Counted from the first letter of the stretch, positions 6,549 to 15,675 are shown. The stretch: 64,000 bases of DNA from Rhodococcus sp. W8901 (GCF_013348805.1 NZ_CP054690.1:2046001-2110000), one strand, 5' to 3'. Notes: generated from the sequence alone by a model not told the origin. Translations and numbers: made by a program.

Positions 6549-7988
6549 CTAGGCCTTCACCGGCCCCGCCCGGAGTACCTCGTCGAACCGGCCCCGCACC
6601 TCGGCGATGTGCTGGTCGAGGTCGTCGACGTTCCAGTCCTTGGTCTCGATGGGGTCGAGGACGTCGACGTAGACCGTGCCCGGGTGAGCGACGAACGAGT
6701 TCCGCCACATCAGGTCCCCGGCATTGTGGATGACGATCGGCACGATCGGGACCTGCGCCTGCATCGCCATGTGGAAGCCGCCCTTCTTGAATCGGCCCAG
6801 TCTCGGCGTGGGGGAGCGGGTGCCCTCCGGGGCGATCGCGATCGACGTGCCGTCCTTCAGTTTGTCCACCGCCGGCCCGAGTGCCGCGCGGGCCTGTTTG
6901 CTGTCCGCCCGATCCACGTACGCGACATCCAGTAGCGTGCCGATCGCCGCGAACCGCAGATCGTGCGCCGCCTCCTTCTTCGCCACGCCCGTCGCGTCCC
7001 GCTGGACCACCTTGCCCACCAGCAGCAGGTCGAGCGAACTCTGGTGATTGAACATGAACACCGCCGGACGGTCCTTCCACGCGTTGTCCTCGCCGGTGAC
7101 CTTCACGTCGATCCCGCAGATCGTAAGCGCCAGATCCGGCCCCACCGTGCCCACGACATTGGCGGCGGTGCGACGGTTTCCCGTCAACACCCCGGCTCCG
7201 ATACCGATCATGGTGGCCGCGCCCAGCGCGCCCAGTGCGGTCGCCGTGCGCAGCGTCGCGATCGGCGTCGCACCCCGCTCCGGCTTGGGCAGATTCACCG
7301 ACAGCCAGCCCTCGGTCCGCGCGAGCCCGGCCAGCTTCCGGTCCGGGTTCAGCGCCACCGGCCGCCCCACCGAATCGAGCATCGGGACGTCCTCGACGCC
7401 GTTGGAGTACGCGAACGCTTCCGACAGCGGCGCCCCGACCTCGTTCGCGAAGTCCCGCAACGCCTTCGCCTTCGCCGGACCCCACAGGGCGGGACCGGTG
7501 AGCGCGCCGGTCAGCATCCCGTCGACCACCTCGGGCCGACTGCACAGCACGTCGTCGATCCCGAGATCCTCGGCCACGTACTGCGCCTGATACGTCGTCG
7601 CCGACGTCGCCATCACGATCCGGTGCCCCGCCCGCCGGTGCGCGTCCAGCAGCCGTCGCACATCGGGGAAGATCATCGCGGCGATCTGCTGCCGGAACAG
7701 CCGCTGACTCCACTCCCGCAGCTCGTCCTCGCGCCGACCGGCGAGCCCGGTCACCGCGATCTCCATCAGCCGGCCCACGTCGGCGCCGCGGAACTGCGTG
7801 TCGAACGCCGCGCCGGTGGTGCGGAGCAGCTCGGCGATGCTGATGTCGAAGCGGCGCAGCCGATCCCGATACACCACGGTGGCCGAGTAGCCGGTGATGA
7901 GGGTGCCGTCCAGGTCGAAGGCCGCCAGCGTCGACGGGCCCTCGGGTGCGGCCGCGATGGCGGCGTAGAGATCTCCCAGCCGGTTCAT
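6549..7988 (-). CDS. plsC: HAD-IB phosphatase / 1-acylglycerol-3-phosphate acyltransferase fusion (PlsC-like)
   Basis: A 479-residue two-domain protein. Residues 20-225 are a HAD-IB phosphatase: nucleophile motif FDLDGTLITG (D25, D27), motif II MATSAT near 127, and YSNGVEDVPML near 194. Residues 300-450 are a PlsC acyltransferase: NHQSSLD (about 314-320) as the HxxxxD catalytic motif and PEGTRS (about 387-392) as the phosphate-binding motif. The layout matches M. tuberculosis Rv2483c. It should acylate lysophosphatidate at the membrane; the HAD domain may act on a phosphorylated lipid intermediate. The ATG overlaps the plsB stop by 4 bases (ATGA), which fixes the start. Its stop codon lies in the IS target duplication, so the IS did not truncate it. 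Confidence 0.9.
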   Translation of the reverse strand: MNRLGDLYAAIAAAPEGPSTLAAFDLDGTLITGYSATVVYRDRLRRFDISIAELLRTTGAAFDTQFRGADVGRLMEIAVTGLAGRREDELREWSQRLFRQQIAAMIFPDVRRLLDAHRRAGHRIVMATSATTYQAQYVAEDLGIDDVLCSRPEVVDGMLTGALTGPALWGPAKAKALRDFANEVGAPLSEAFAYSNGVEDVPMLDSVGRPVALNPDRKLAGLARTEGWLSVNLPKPERGATPIATLRTATALGALGAATMIGIGAGVLTGNRRTAANVVGTVGPDLALTICGIDVKVTGEDNAWKDRPAVFMFNHQSSLDLLLVGKVVQRDATGVAKKEAAHDLRFAAIGTLLDVAYVDRADSKQARAALGPAVDKLKDGTSIAIAPEGTRSPTPRLGRFKKGGFHMAMQAQVPIVPIVIHNAGDLMWRNSFVAHPGTVYVDVLDPIETKDWNVDDLDQHIAEVRGRFDEVLRAGPVKA

Positions 7989-10300
7989 CGGTCCAACTCC
8001 GCCCCGGGATCGCCCACGATCTGGGCGGCCGAGTCGGCGCCCTTCACCTGATCGAGCTTCACGTGCGCGAGTGCGCGGATCTCCCGGACCCGGCGCACCA
8101 GCGTCCGCACCTCCTCGGCGAACGCCAGCCGGCGCTCGGGCACCTCGGGATCGGCCACCTCGATCAGCTTCCGGTTGCGCGCCAGTTGCAGCGCGGTCGC
8201 GAACAGCTCCGACGAGATGGACTCGCTGCTCGCGAGCTGCTGGCGCAACCGCCGCTGCTGGGCCAGTGCGAGACACCCGGCGACGAAGGTCTTCTCGTCG
8301 AAGTCCTCGGACACCGGCGCATCCAGCAGATGATCGGCCACCACCTCGTAGGCCTCGAGGAACGGCTGCAGCACCCGGTGCGCCAGATAGGGGCGGACCT
8401 CGGAGAGGATGTGCTCCACGTGCTCCGTCTTACTCAGATCGCTCTCCCACGCCGGGTCGATCAGGCTCAGCTCCGCGCGCAGCTCCTCCTGGAAGGTCTC
8501 CTTGTCGCTGAAGAAGAACTCGAACTTGAGCAGATCCCGGATGGCCTTGGCCTCCGCCCAGCCGTCGGCGAGCGGGTCCGCGAACTTCTCGTCCACGGCC
8601 GCGACCAGCACCATCTCGGCGATCGCCCGCACCAGCAGGAAGTGAATGGTGTTGTTGCGGTAGAACGCCGCCACCAGCCCCTGGTCCCGGCCCAGGTAGT
8701 ACACCCGCTCGTTGCCCTCGTCGAACCGCTTGAGCACTCCCGAGTCCAGGTGGGTGAACAGCGCCTTCCGGATCACCTGCGGGTTGGTGAGATCGACGTC
8801 GCCGGCGGTGGGGAGCTTGCGGGCGGTCATGTAGTCGACCATCGGGCCGAGGATGAAGCCCAGCTCGGGCACCGTCAGCGCCCGGTCCTCGATGCCGAGG
8901 AACGCGAGCATCACCAGCGACGACGCCGTGATCGGGGTGACCTCGTTGATGCGGTGGCTCACCTCGATGCCGGTCTTCTGGATCGCCAGCCGCAGATCGT
9001 CCTCCTGCGCCAGCGAATCCCGCAGCGACAGGGGCCGTCCCACCGTCACGTGCGCGACGCCGCGGCGCTGCCCCTGCGCCCGGACGTAGCCGACCAGCCA
9101 GCGGATGCTCTCCTTGCGCTTCTCCGCGCCGTGGGCCTCCGCGGCCATCGCGCTGACCTCGTACAGCTGGTCGTACACCAGCGAGACGGGGACCAGGTAG
9201 ACGTCCGACGCGTCGCTCGACTGGAACGCCTTCGCGAGGTAGGTGAGCAGCCCGTATCGGGGTGGGCGCAGCTTCCCGGTGCGGGACCGCCCGCCCTCGA
9301 TGTACCACTCGAGGTTGAACCGCTTGTTCAGCAGGAACCGCATGTACTCGCGCAGCGTCCACTTGTAGATCTCGTCGCCGTCGAACTTGCGGCGGATGAA
9401 CACCGTGCCCGACCGCTTGCTGATCGGACCGATCGGCCAGAAGCTGACGTTGAGTCCACCCATGACGTGGTTGAGCGGCAAGTCGTTGGCGAGCAGCGCC
9501 GGCCGCAGCACCAGCGGATCCAGGTACGAGCGGTGGCTGGGCAGGAACACCAGCGAATGCTCCCGGTTGAGCTCGCGCAGTTCCTCGAACCGGGTGGTGT
9601 CCACGTCCAGGCGATACGCGCGGGAGAAGTAGCGGCCCAGCTGATCCCACAGCGCGATCGCCCGCCGGCTCTGCGCCGCCACCATCTCGTCGAGGTCGGC
9701 GCGGGCCTGGCGGTCGACGTCCACCACGGTCAGATTGAGCCGGGCGGCCAGGTTCTTGATCCCCGCGGTGAACCGGCTGGTGTCGGTGATCTCCTCGACC
9801 ACGAACCGGGACACCTTGTACTGCGTGCCGAGCAGGCTGCGTTCGGCCCGTTCCAGCGCGAGCGCGGCCTGACGACGGATGAAGTTGGGCAGCGATCCGC
9901 CGCCGCGTTCGGCCAGCCGGTCCCGTAGCTCGCTCAGCGACGCGGCGTCCCCCTCGATGACCCGGCAGCGCGCCGGATCGGTGCGGAGCACCCGGCGCTG
10001 CGCGTTCGCTCCGAGATGGAGCGGGTCCCTCGCGGACAGTACATCCCGAAGCCGTTGCGCACGATGGCCGTTGGTGATATCGGGCAGCCATACGACGCGT
10101 ACCGGTGTCACCATCGGGTCGTCGTCCCGGCGCGTCAGGGCCGACAGTGCCTGATCGGTGTTCGCGAACGTGACCGTCGGCGATCCGGTTTCGGACTCCT
10201 GGTGCCCCAGCCAGGTCCGCAGTGCGCGTTCCTCGGTCTCCGTCATCGGCTCGGTGAGATAGATCGTCGGGTGTGTGGACTGTGCGCCGTGTTCGGTCAT
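7985..10300 (-). CDS. plsB: Glycerol-3-phosphate 1-O-acyltransferase
   Basis: A 771-residue membrane-associated acyltransferase committing glycerol 3-phosphate to phospholipid and triacylglycerol synthesis. The catalytic HxxxxD motif is FLPSHRSYLDPLVL. Further along are the PlsB block VFIRRKFDGDEIYKW and the substrate-binding motif YIEGGRSRTGKLRPPRYG. The N-terminal 180 residues and the long C-terminal helical region match PlsB2 (Rv2482c) in size. The ATG at 10300 overlaps the stop of the WS/DGAT gene, so all three lipid genes are coupled. No damage is seen. Confidence 0.92.
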   Translation of the reverse strand: MTEHGAQSTHPTIYLTEPMTETEERALRTWLGHQESETGSPTVTFANTDQALSALTRRDDDPMVTPVRVVWLPDITNGHRAQRLRDVLSARDPLHLGANAQRRVLRTDPARCRVIEGDAASLSELRDRLAERGGGSLPNFIRRQAALALERAERSLLGTQYKVSRFVVEEITDTSRFTAGIKNLAARLNLTVVDVDRQARADLDEMVAAQSRRAIALWDQLGRYFSRAYRLDVDTTRFEELRELNREHSLVFLPSHRSYLDPLVLRPALLANDLPLNHVMGGLNVSFWPIGPISKRSGTVFIRRKFDGDEIYKWTLREYMRFLLNKRFNLEWYIEGGRSRTGKLRPPRYGLLTYLAKAFQSSDASDVYLVPVSLVYDQLYEVSAMAAEAHGAEKRKESIRWLVGYVRAQGQRRGVAHVTVGRPLSLRDSLAQEDDLRLAIQKTGIEVSHRINEVTPITASSLVMLAFLGIEDRALTVPELGFILGPMVDYMTARKLPTAGDVDLTNPQVIRKALFTHLDSGVLKRFDEGNERVYYLGRDQGLVAAFYRNNTIHFLLVRAIAEMVLVAAVDEKFADPLADGWAEAKAIRDLLKFEFFFSDKETFQEELRAELSLIDPAWESDLSKTEHVEHILSEVRPYLAHRVLQPFLEAYEVVADHLLDAPVSEDFDEKTFVAGCLALAQQRRLRQQLASSESISSELFATALQLARNRKLIEVADPEVPERRLAFAEEVRTLVRRVREIRALAHVKLDQVKGADSAAQIVGDPGAELDR

Positions 10301-11769
10301 CCCTCGGCTCCCTTCGCGGCGCCGGCCAGCGCCACCACCTCGTCCAAACCCTCCTGCAGGCACTGCATGAACAGCGCCGGTTCGGTCACCGCGGCGGTGT
10401 CGAGGTTGACGCCGATGCAGCAGGTCCCGACGTGGGAGACCATCGTCGCCATCACGGCGCAGCCCGGTGCCGGGCCGAAGGGGAACATCCGCTCGATCCG
10501 CGCCCCCGCCAGATACACCGGCACGGGCACCCCCGCGACATTGGACGCCTGCAGATCCAGCCCCTTGGACTGCGACAGGTACCACTCGGCGAGCAGCCGG
10601 GTCGGCAGCCGCACCAGCAGCGGCGACGCCGCCTCGACAATGTCGAGGGCCGGTTCCTCCCGCAGCGCCAGCACGATCGCGCGGACCTTGCGGATCCGCA
10701 ACGCCGGATCCGGTTCGGTGGCCGGCCCCGCGAACCGCACCGCGGCGATCCGGTTGCCGCCGGACGGATCCGACGCGGCCCGCATGTTGATCGGCATGCC
10801 CATCGGGATCTTGCCGACGGACTCGCCGAGCTCCTCGTGGTACCGGCGGAAGCCGCCGAGCAGCGCCGCGATGTAGGCGTCGTTGACCGAACCACCGGCC
10901 GCGTGGCCCGCGCCCTTGAGGACCGGCAACTCCACCTCGAGCACCCCGAACCAGCGCCCGAGACCGCGGTTGCGCAGCAGGGGAGAGCCCGTCGCCGGGG
11001 GCGGCTGGATGACGCGGCGCAGGGAGTTCGCGTAGTCGAGGACCTCTCCCGCCGCGTCGAACGGCCGGGTCACGGCGGTGATCGCGGCCCGCGCCGAGCC
11101 GGAGACCAGGTCGGCGATCCGGCTCGGGGCGCGGCGCACCTCGGTGAGCACCTCGAGCCCCAGCGCGGACAGATCCGACAGGTGCTCGGGCGGCGCGGGC
11201 GCGCGGTCCGGCTTGTCGGGCGTCGGTTCGGGTCGGCGGCTGTGCAGCAGCGCCATCATCTGGATGCCGCCCATGCCGTCGGTGATGCTGTGATGCGTCT
11301 TGACGACGTAGACGGCGCGGCCGTCACCCAGGCCCTCGATGAGCATCGCCATCCACGGCGGGCGGGCCTTGTCGAACGGTTCGGTGGCGAGGTGCCGGCA
11401 GATCCGCAGCGCGTGGTCGAGGTCGGCCGGCTCCGGCAACCGCACCCGGCGCAGGTGGTAGTCGAGGTCGAACTCGGGGTCCACCGACCACACCGGATTG
11501 CCGAGGCCGAACGCCGGTTCCACCGCGCGCATCCGGATGCGGGGAACGATGTGCGACGCCCATTCGTGCGCCCGCACCAACCGATCCCAGTCCGGTGCCC
11601 GGTCGAGGACGTCGACGGCGACGATGGGGGTGCGCAGTTCGGGGCGCACCTCCTCCATCCGCCACATGCCGGTCTCGAAGTCCGACATGGTCCGGTTCTG
11701 CGCCCATCCGACCGCGGAGAGGTCCACATCCACCGCACTCGGTGGGATGAACGGTTGCCCGTCGGCCAT
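10297..11769 (-). CDS. WS/DGAT-family wax ester synthase / diacylglycerol O-acyltransferase
   Basis: A 490-residue member of the bifunctional acyltransferase family making triacylglycerol or wax esters from acyl-CoA. The active-site motif HHxxxDG is present (THHSITDGMGG, about residue 140). The family's second conserved block near the C-terminus appears as SNVAGVPVPVYLAGARI with FPFGPAPGCAV after it. Start 11769 (MADGQPFIPP) is preferred over the ATG at 11790 because a gaggag SD lies about 9 bases upstream. It is the first gene of the operon with plsB and plsC, corresponding to Rv2484c, and would use the diacylglycerol made downstream in that pathway. Rhodococci carry many paralogs, so no symbol is given. 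Confidence 0.88.
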   Translation of the reverse strand: MADGQPFIPPSAVDVDLSAVGWAQNRTMSDFETGMWRMEEVRPELRTPIVAVDVLDRAPDWDRLVRAHEWASHIVPRIRMRAVEPAFGLGNPVWSVDPEFDLDYHLRRVRLPEPADLDHALRICRHLATEPFDKARPPWMAMLIEGLGDGRAVYVVKTHHSITDGMGGIQMMALLHSRRPEPTPDKPDRAPAPPEHLSDLSALGLEVLTEVRRAPSRIADLVSGSARAAITAVTRPFDAAGEVLDYANSLRRVIQPPPATGSPLLRNRGLGRWFGVLEVELPVLKGAGHAAGGSVNDAYIAALLGGFRRYHEELGESVGKIPMGMPINMRAASDPSGGNRIAAVRFAGPATEPDPALRIRKVRAIVLALREEPALDIVEAASPLLVRLPTRLLAEWYLSQSKGLDLQASNVAGVPVPVYLAGARIERMFPFGPAPGCAVMATMVSHVGTCCIGVNLDTAAVTEPALFMQCLQEGLDEVVALAGAAKGAEG

Positions 11770-11956
11770 ACGCACGCTCCTCGAATCCACGATCGGGGGT
11801 GTCGCCTCAAGTGTGGCCCCGCGGGAGCGGACGCGTCACGAGATTCGGGCTTCGCCTTTCCGGACACGGCGGACAAGTCGTCTGCCGCGCGATCGGGTGC
11901 CGCCTCGGTTAACGTCTGAGGGACTTCGATCCTTGCCCCGGCGAAAGGACGCGGTC

Positions 11957-12244
11957 ATTCCCCTCTATCAGTTCCGGTGCGCGCAGTGCGGTCCGTTCGA
12001 CCGCACCTACTCGATGGCCACCGTCCCCGACAGCTCCGCCTGCCCCGCCTGCGCGTCCGACGCGCGCCGTCAGATCACCGGCCCGCGGCTCGGCCACGGC
12101 TCGTCGACGCAGATGCGTCTGCTCGACGCGACCGCCCGGTCCGCGAGCGAGCCCGCGGTGGTCTCGGGCCCGCGCCCCGGAGCCCGCACGGCGGTGCAGA
12201 ACGTCACCACCAATCCGCTGCACCGAAAGTTGCCCCGCCCCTGA
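11957..12244 (+). CDS. fmdB: FmdB-family zinc-ribbon regulatory protein
   Basis: A small protein whose start should read (M)PLYQFRCAQCG, matching FmdB proteins that begin MPLYEF/YxCxxCG. Two CxxC knuckles (CAQCG and CPAC) bind zinc; a basic, disordered tail follows. The codon in the Met position is ATT at 11957, with a gaaagga SD 8-10 bases upstream, so a rare ATT start is proposed. An in-frame TTG at 11933 (8 codons upstream) is the alternative but has no SD. The gene lies 32 bases before the formamidase gene; fmdB-fmdA pairing is known from Methylophilus and other bacteria, where FmdB is thought to regulate or mature FmdA. Confidence 0.8.
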   Translation: MPLYQFRCAQCGPFDRTYSMATVPDSSACPACASDARRQITGPRLGHGSSTQMRLLDATARSASEPAVVSGPRPGARTAVQNVTTNPLHRKLPRP

Positions 12245-12276
12245 GTCTTTCCCCTCGCGTCGTGAAGGAGATCCGT

Positions 12277-13530
12277 ATGCCCGAGTTGCTGTTCCCGTTG
12301 GATTCGCGCAAGAAGTTCACCGAGCAGGAGAAGATCGGCCACAACCGGTGGCACCCCGACATCCCCGCCGCCGTCACGGTGAAGCCGGGCGATTCGTTCC
12401 GCGTGCACTGCCGGGAATGGTTCGACGGCGCGATCCGCAACGACGACTCGGCCGACGACATCCTCAATGCCCCGCTGACCACGGTGCACACGCTGTCGGG
12501 GCCGTTCGCGGTGGAGGGCGCCAAGCCCGGTGACCTGCTGATCGTCGACATCCTCGACATCGGGCCGATCCCGCAGGAGGACTCGGGCCCGCTCGCCGGC
12601 CAGGGCTGGGGGTACACCGGCATCTTCCCGCGCGACAACGGCGGCGGCTTCCTGACCGAGCAGTTCCCCGACGCCTACAAGGCGGTGTGGGACTTCTCCG
12701 GGCAGACCGCGACGTCCCGGCACGTGCCGCACGTCAAGTTCACCGGCATCGTGCATCCGGGCCTGATGGGCACCGCGCCGTCGCACGAGTTGCTCGGCAG
12801 GTGGAACACCCGTGAGGCCGCGCTGATCGCGACCGATCCGGACCGGGTGCCGCCGCTCGCGCTGCCGCCGGAACCCCGCGACGCGGTGCTGGGCACCCTC
12901 ACCGGCGCCGACTTCGACCGCGTCGCCGGCGAGGCCGCCCGCACCGCCCCGCCCCGCGAGAACGGCGGCAACCAGGACATCAAGAACCTCACCAAGGGCA
13001 GTCGCGTGTTCTATCCGGTGTTCGTCGACGGCGGCAAGCTGTCGGTGGGGGACCTGCACTTCTCGCAGGGCGACGGCGAGATCACCTTCTGCGGTGCGAT
13101 CGAGATGGGCGGGTTCATCGATCTGCGCGTCGACCTGATCAAGGGCGGCATGGAGACGTACGGCGTGTCGGAGAACGCGATCTTCATGCCCGGCAACACC
13201 GATCCGCAGTATTCGGAGTGGCTGGCGTTCTCGGGCACGTCGGTGACGCTCGACGGCGAGCAGCGGTACCTCGACTCGCACCTCGCCTACCAGCGGGCGT
13301 GCCTGCACGCGATCGACTACCTCACCAAGTTCGGTTACAGCCCGGAGCAGGCGTACCTGCTGCTGGGCGCCGCGCCGATCGAGGGCCGCCTGTCCGGCGT
13401 CGTCGACATCCCGAACTCGTGCGCCACGGTGTACCTGCCGACCGCGATCTTCGACTTCCCGGTCGCGCCGTCCGCGGACGGTCCCGTGCGGATCGATCCG
13501 GGAATGGGCGCGCCGCACTCCGCACGCTAG
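12277..13530 (+). CDS. fmdA: Formamidase
   Basis: A 417-residue acetamidase/formamidase family enzyme hydrolysing formamide to formate and ammonia in the cytoplasm. The start follows an aaggag SD by 6 bases. Family blocks: HNRWHPDIPAAVTVKPGD near the N-terminus, ECREWFDG-like CREWFDGAIRND, the glycine-rich GQGWGYTGIFPRDNGGGFL region, and GGNQDIKNLTKGSRVFYPV in the core. The C-terminal beta domain ends in the DIPNSCATVYLPTAIF block typical of FmdA. Full length compared with the family (about 410). Together with fmdB it suggests use of amides as a nitrogen source. Confidence 0.93.
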   Translation: MPELLFPLDSRKKFTEQEKIGHNRWHPDIPAAVTVKPGDSFRVHCREWFDGAIRNDDSADDILNAPLTTVHTLSGPFAVEGAKPGDLLIVDILDIGPIPQEDSGPLAGQGWGYTGIFPRDNGGGFLTEQFPDAYKAVWDFSGQTATSRHVPHVKFTGIVHPGLMGTAPSHELLGRWNTREAALIATDPDRVPPLALPPEPRDAVLGTLTGADFDRVAGEAARTAPPRENGGNQDIKNLTKGSRVFYPVFVDGGKLSVGDLHFSQGDGEITFCGAIEMGGFIDLRVDLIKGGMETYGVSENAIFMPGNTDPQYSEWLAFSGTSVTLDGEQRYLDSHLAYQRACLHAIDYLTKFGYSPEQAYLLLGAAPIEGRLSGVVDIPNSCATVYLPTAIFDFPVAPSADGPVRIDPGMGAPHSAR

Positions 13531-13544
13531 GCCCCGCCGGCGGG

Positions 13545-13582
13545 GGAACCGGCTCGCGTCGTACCTGATGCGGGCCGGTTCC
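13545..13582 (+). terminator. Hairpin after fmdA
   Basis: ggaaccggc (13545-13553) pairs with gccggttcc (13574-13582) around a 20-base loop, 14 bases past the fmdA stop. Confidence 0.45.
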
Positions 13583-13864
13583 GGCGCGACGGCGAAGTGA
13601 ACTCCTGTACAAGAAAAACGGGGCCGTTCGTTCGAACTTAACGCGTATTTTCCCTGGCTGTAGCCTCGAGCGCGAAATTCGGAGACGTTATTCAATCGTT
13701 ATGATCAAACAGTAACGCCGACGTCTTTCGTCGCGTTAGCGTCGTTCTCATCGCACCGCGCAATCAAAGCGTTACGCGATATGACCATGGACATCTCCTT
13801 GTTTCCGGATCTGTTATTTCCGGTGGTGAGGGCTAGGCCGTCGGGGAGAAAGGGGCGCAGAATT
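13583..13864. other. AT-richer intergenic stretch, probable promoter region
   Basis: About 280 bases without a supported gene. It is clearly less GC-rich than its surroundings and holds short palindromic words such as gttcgttcgaac near 13628. An open frame from ATG 13781 runs into the next gene but lacks an SD, so the region is read as the 5' region of the hypothetical gene starting at 13865. Confidence 0.4.
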
Positions 13865-14233
13865 GTGAGCGCTTCGAACTGCATCGAGGACTACGTCGCC
13901 GCAATGTTCTCGTACGAGTTCCTCGACGGCGGAGTCGACTACGACGCCCTCGAGCGCATCCACCGCGGTGACGTGAACGACTGGGTCTCGGCCGTGGCCG
14001 GCTCCGGGCTGTTCACCAACGCGCAGGTGGGCCGCATCGACGCGTCGTGGGACCGCAACCCGAAGGCCCTGCTCACCGCCCTGCTCTCCGAGGCCGACGA
14101 GATGACCGTCAAGCGCTGCGAGATCACCTGGTCCGCACTGGACCGGCTGGCCCCGCGCGAGGAGCGCCGCGAACCGGCCGCCGTCGGCGGCTACAGCAAC
14201 GCGGTGGCCTCCGCATCCACGACGATCGCCTGA
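13865..14233 (+). CDS. Hypothetical protein, actinobacterial, 122 residues
   Basis: Not recognised. The GTG start at 13865 (MSASNCIEDYVAAMF) is chosen for the purine-rich ggggagaaagggg SD about 10 bases upstream; an ATG at 13781 would add 28 residues with no SD. The product is acidic and mostly helical with no membrane segment or signal peptide. It has one Trp-rich helix (DVNDWVSAVAGSGLF) and a C-terminal block KRCEITWSALDRLAP. The last 43 bases overlap the convergent peptidase E gene, so the extreme C-terminus is constrained by, or an extension into, that gene. Codon use matches the neighbours. Confidence 0.55.
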   Translation: MSASNCIEDYVAAMFSYEFLDGGVDYDALERIHRGDVNDWVSAVAGSGLFTNAQVGRIDASWDRNPKALLTALLSEADEMTVKRCEITWSALDRLAPREERREPAAVGGYSNAVASASTTIA

Positions 14234-14847
14234 TCGTCGGTCAACGCCCGATACCGAACCCCGGCACCGCGACAGGCCTCGATCATGCGAGCCGCGTCGT
14301 CGCCGGGGTTCGGTGCGTCCGGGGGAGTGTCCGAACCCACGCAGTGCGGCACGATCGAGAAGTCGATCAGGCCCAGCCCGTCCCAGCGCGGCGGCACCCC
14401 GCAGGTCGGCGCCACCTCGCCCGGATCGTCCCCGCTGTCCACCCCGACGAGGGACGGTGCCGTGACGCACGCGCCGGCGCTGTAGCCCGCGTAGGCGAGG
14501 GCGTCCCGGCGGAGGAGATCCCGCAGCACGTCGTCGGCACCACTTCGTGCCAGCTGTGCACGCAGGACGAACGTGTTGCCGCCGCGCACCCACACCGACC
14601 GGAATCCCGAGAGCGTCTCCGCGAGAGCGGCCGGCCGGTCGACGTAGTGGCGTAGATCCACCTCCGACGGTGAGAACCCGAGACGGCGCAGCGGCACGAC
14701 GTCGCTCACCACGGCCGAGTCCCGGGCCCGCGCCGGCCACGCGTCCGCGGCATTGGCGATCACCGCGATCGGGCCGGGGCCGCCGACCAGTTCGACGAAC
14801 CGGTCCACGTGCACACCGAAGCGGTACGACGCCAGGAACAGTCGCAC
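14191..14847 (-). CDS. Peptidase E-like serine peptidase (family S51)
   Basis: A 218-residue cytoplasmic protein from a GTG start. The nucleophile motif GYSAGACVTAP (about residue 120) and the preceding GGNTFVLRAQL block are diagnostic for S51 peptidases (aspartyl dipeptidase PepE and cyanophycinase relatives). The downstream IDFSIVPHCVGSD block supplies the His. PepE cleaves Asp-X dipeptides; substrate here is unproven. A conserved Asp/Glu-rich end (ALTDDQAIVVDAE) is also typical. The gene overlaps the hypothetical gene at its 3' end and lies 6 bases downstream of the next minus-strand gene, so it is probably co-transcribed with it. Confidence 0.85.
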   Translation of the reverse strand: MRLFLASYRFGVHVDRFVELVGGPGPIAVIANAADAWPARARDSAVVSDVVPLRRLGFSPSEVDLRHYVDRPAALAETLSGFRSVWVRGGNTFVLRAQLARSGADDVLRDLLRRDALAYAGYSAGACVTAPSLVGVDSGDDPGEVAPTCGVPPRWDGLGLIDFSIVPHCVGSDTPPDAPNPGDDAARMIEACRGAGVRYRALTDDQAIVVDAEATALL

Positions 14848-14853
14848 GCGCGC

Positions 14854-15675
14854 TCAGATGGTGAAGGCGAGGTGGTCGACGATCCGTCGGCCCACCTCGG
14901 CGTCGCCGCCGAGTTCGAACTCCGACGTGTGCTCGGCGGCGGTGGTGCGGCCCGTGGTGAGCCGGGTGAACAGCGGTGAACTCATCGCGATCGTCGACGT
15001 CGCCGGTGCGGACAGCTGCGGGACCACCGTGGCCCGGCCGTCGACTTCGACGTGGATGGTGCGGGCCAGCGGGCCGGACAGCTCGAACGTGACCCGGGCG
15101 CCCTCGGGGGCACCGCCCAGCTTGCCGACGATGAACCCCAGCGCGCCCGCGATCTCCGCGAACGCCAGCTCGCCGCGGGTGCCGCCCTCGTCGCCCGCGG
15201 GGGCGCCCAGCGCATCGCGGATGTCGTGCTCGTGAATCCAGCAGTCGAACAATCGGATACGCATGAACCGGCCGTACGTCGCCGGGCCCGCCGGCGTCAC
15301 GGCGGGAGCATCGAAGTCGCCCTGCGTCATGTCGGCGAGCATCTCGCGCCGGCTGGAGGTGACTTCCCGGAACATCGCGAGAGTCTGCGCCCCGGTATGG
15401 GCTCGCAGGCCCTCCACCCAGCGTTCGTTGAGCGCGCCGATCTCGTTGCGCACGTGGAGGAGTGTGTGCACGTCGATCGCCGTCTCCGGGGGCTTCAGGC
15501 CCGACAGCAGCGATTCGGTCCCGATGATGTGCGAGACGATGTCGCGTACCGTCCAACCCGGCAGGGCCGTCGGCGTGGTCCAGGCATCGCCCTCGACCGT
15601 GGACAGCACGTCGTCGAGCACTGCCCACTGCTCGGACAGTGCATCGACCAACATGCCCTGCGGGAACTCGCTCAT
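14854..15675 (-). CDS. Mycothiol-dependent maleylpyruvate isomerase-family protein
   Basis: A 273-residue protein of the MDMPI/DinB-like superfamily (TIGR03083 type). Residues 1-160 are the four-helix metal-binding domain: [17 protein letters not shown] carries the first His and [15 protein letters not shown] the H-E-H pair, giving the three-ligand metal site used with mycothiol. The C-terminal 100 residues are the small beta domain of the family. The specific substrate is unknown; most relatives are uncharacterised mycothiol S-transferases. The ATG overlaps the stop of the DsbA-like gene upstream by 4 bases. Confidence 0.8.
   Translation of the reverse strand: MSEFPQGMLVDALSEQWAVLDDVLSTVEGDAWTTPTALPGWTVRDIVSHIIGTESLLSGLKPPETAIDVHTLLHVRNEIGALNERWVEGLRAHTGAQTLAMFREVTSSRREMLADMTQGDFDAPAVTPAGPATYGRFMRIRLFDCWIHEHDIRDALGAPAGDEGGTRGELAFAEIAGALGFIVGKLGGAPEGARVTFELSGPLARTIHVEVDGRATVVPQLSAPATSTIAMSSPLFTRLTTGRTTAAEHTSEFELGGDAEVGRRIVDHLAFTI

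Noticed and set aside
7946-9928. Plus-strand 660-codon frame opposite plsB
   Set aside because: Antisense, Glu/Arg/Gln-rich, no domain seen.
8430-10091. Long minus-strand frame inside plsB (553 codons)
   Set aside because: It is another frame of a gene with clear acyltransferase motifs; composition is Arg/Gly/Ala/Pro-rich as expected of out-of-frame high-GC DNA.
12070-13695. Long minus-strand frame across fmdB-fmdA (541 codons)
   Set aside because: Antisense to two well-supported genes; product is Arg-rich with no motifs.
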